Source of the DNA: a bacterium
GTDB lineage: Bacteria; Pseudomonadota; Alphaproteobacteria; Acetobacterales; Acetobacteraceae
Assembly: GCA_026224825.1 (NCBI GenBank)
Contig: JAMFRO010000006.1
Span: 1-64,000 of the forward strand
Length of the DNA: 64,000 nucleotides
Reading direction: 5' to 3'
The first letter of the stretch is position 1. Each line of letters opens with the position of its first letter. Both the position numbers and the translations under genes were made by a program. Positions 63,197 through 64,000 of this stretch are shown one piece after another. The notes under the pieces are model-generated. The model was given only the letters and a program-made list of their open reading frames with translations, did no database searches and had not been told where the DNA came from.

Positions 63197-63360
63197 GATT
63201 GCTGTCCGGCAATGGCCGCTGGAAGTTGAAAAACCCCATATTTTCAGGTAGTTTAGGTCAGTCTCTGGTTGTCAGTGACCGCCCCTGTTTGCCAGCAGCC
63301 GCTGACAATGGGGGCCTTTTTTGGGGCCTTTCAGAACCCCGCAAAATACGAGGCCCCCAG
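63197..63360. other. Intergenic region between tRNA-Gly and integrase
   Basis: No gene seen. It contains a C/G-rich palindromic stretch (GGGGGCCTTTTTTGGGGCC near 63311-63329) that could end a transcript, and the presumed promoter of the integrase. Confidence 0.5.
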
Positions 63361-64000
63361 ATGGCACTGACCGACACAGCCGTCCGCAATGCCAAGCCCA
63401 AGGACAAGCCGTATAAGCTGTCGGATGCTTATGGGCTCTATCTCCTCGTCAACCCGAAGGGGAGTAAGCTCTGGCGGATCAAATATCGCATGAACGGGGT
63501 GGAGCGTAAGCTCGCGCTTGGGACCTACCCGGACATCACGCTAGCAGGGGCAAGAACGGCGCGCGATGGTGCCCGCAAGCAGATGGGCAATGCGATCGAT
63601 CCCAACGCCGCAAAGCGGCAGGCTCGGATTGAGGCGAGCATCCGCGCGAAGAATAACTTTGCGTGCGTGGCTGAGGAGTTGATTGAGAAAAAGGGCAGAG
63701 AGGGGCGAGCAGCCGCGACGCTGAAAAAGCAGCGATGGCTAATAAAATTGCTGGGGTCGGATTTCGGGAAGCGGCCGGTCGCGGACATTACCCCTCAGGA
63801 ATTGCTTCATGAGCTTAAAAAGCACGAGCGGAGGGGACGGTTCGAAACAACCAAGCAGCTCCGCGCCTTTGCGGGCCAGGTTTTTCGCTACGCGGCAGCG
63901 ACGGCGCGGGCCGAGCGTGACCCGGCTCAACTTCTGCAGGGAGCACTGACGTCGCCGACTGTCACGCACTTTGCCGCAATCACCGATCCGGCTGAGTTCG
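63361..64000 (+). CDS. P4-type tyrosine integrase (partial, runs off the window)
   Basis: Site-specific recombinase. The first 213 codons are visible and open to the end. The N-terminal DUF4102 arm-binding domain is clear (MALTDTAVRNAKPKDKPYKL; LYLLVNPKGSKLWRIKYRMN; LALGTYPDITLAGARTARDG). It is followed by the SAM-like core-binding domain (ITPQELLHELKKHERRGRFE; LRAFAGQVFRYAAATARAER). The catalytic domain with R..HxxR..Y lies beyond 64000. It starts 164 bp after tRNA-Gly in the same direction, the standard layout of an island integrated in a tRNA gene. Confidence 0.93.
   Translation, partial: MALTDTAVRNAKPKDKPYKLSDAYGLYLLVNPKGSKLWRIKYRMNGVERKLALGTYPDITLAGARTARDGARKQMGNAIDPNAAKRQARIEASIRAKNNFACVAEELIEKKGREGRAAATLKKQRWLIKLLGSDFGKRPVADITPQELLHELKKHERRGRFETTKQLRAFAGQVFRYAAATARAERDPAQLLQGALTSPTVTHFAAITDPAEF

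Overview
The window is high-GC alphaproteobacterial chromosome, most likely Acetobacteraceae (an acidophile of the Acidocella/Acidiphilium type is my best guess). The lineage rests on a SAM-II type riboswitch before metZ, a zinc-ribbon DinB, Hint_2-type proteins, the NifU-family/malonic-semialdehyde-reductase/tsaB/rimI block, and a dispersed gene-3' hairpin repeat. It is not proven.

Positions 135-36746 hold an almost complete flagellar locus in two arms. The leftward arm, read from 12598 down to 135, is flgB-C-D-E-F-G-H-I-J-K, fliL-O-P-Q-R, flhB, mostly with 1-10 bp overlaps. Next to it, also leftward, lie a CheY-like regulator and a small protein with a CheZ-like motif. The rightward arm starts at 14330: fliE, fliF, fliG, fliK, a fused fliM-fliN, a second fliQ, flhA, fliA (sigma-28), motA, motB, a small His-rich membrane protein, fliH, fliI, fliJ, flgL, a 1146-aa sulfotransferase/glycosyltransferase fusion, and flgA. 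Then follow fliC with a strong terminator, fliD, fliS, flgM and flgN. The set covers export gate, ATPase, basal body, hook, filament, stator, switch, sigma/anti-sigma pair and chaperones. Only chemoreceptor/CheA-type genes and flhF/flhG are missing. The most interesting points are the FliM-FliN fusion with a perfect internal ribosome-binding site positioned to make free FliN, the two different FliQ genes, and the large putative flagellin-modification enzyme inside the export operon.

Positions 36800-48665 are metabolic and housekeeping genes: PutA with an APC permease (proline use), a 2Fe-2S ferredoxin, a DUF255 thioredoxin-fold protein, a periplasmic MsrB, a DUF385/nitroreductase-like protein, an orphan secreted protein flanked by long inverted repeats, an isopenicillin-N-synthase-like dioxygenase and a divergent FGGY sugar kinase. 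Positions 48666-50757 look atypical: a low-GC orphan membrane protein and a PhyH dioxygenase. Positions 50758-54573 carry NifU-family, malonic semialdehyde reductase, TsaB, RimI and Ppx/GppA. Then come a serralysin-like protease fused to a Hint domain, an acyltransferase, a TIM-barrel protein with an SDR, a TPR gene broken by a stop codon, dinB and metZ. The right edge has tRNA-Gly(CCC) followed by a P4-type integrase running off the window, the usual signature of an integrated island.

Two patterns run through the window. Four copies of a hairpin repeat sit just after stop codons, and one supplies the last codons of its gene. At least five genes carry short tandem repeats whose units (12, 15, 18, 24, 27 bp) are all multiples of three.
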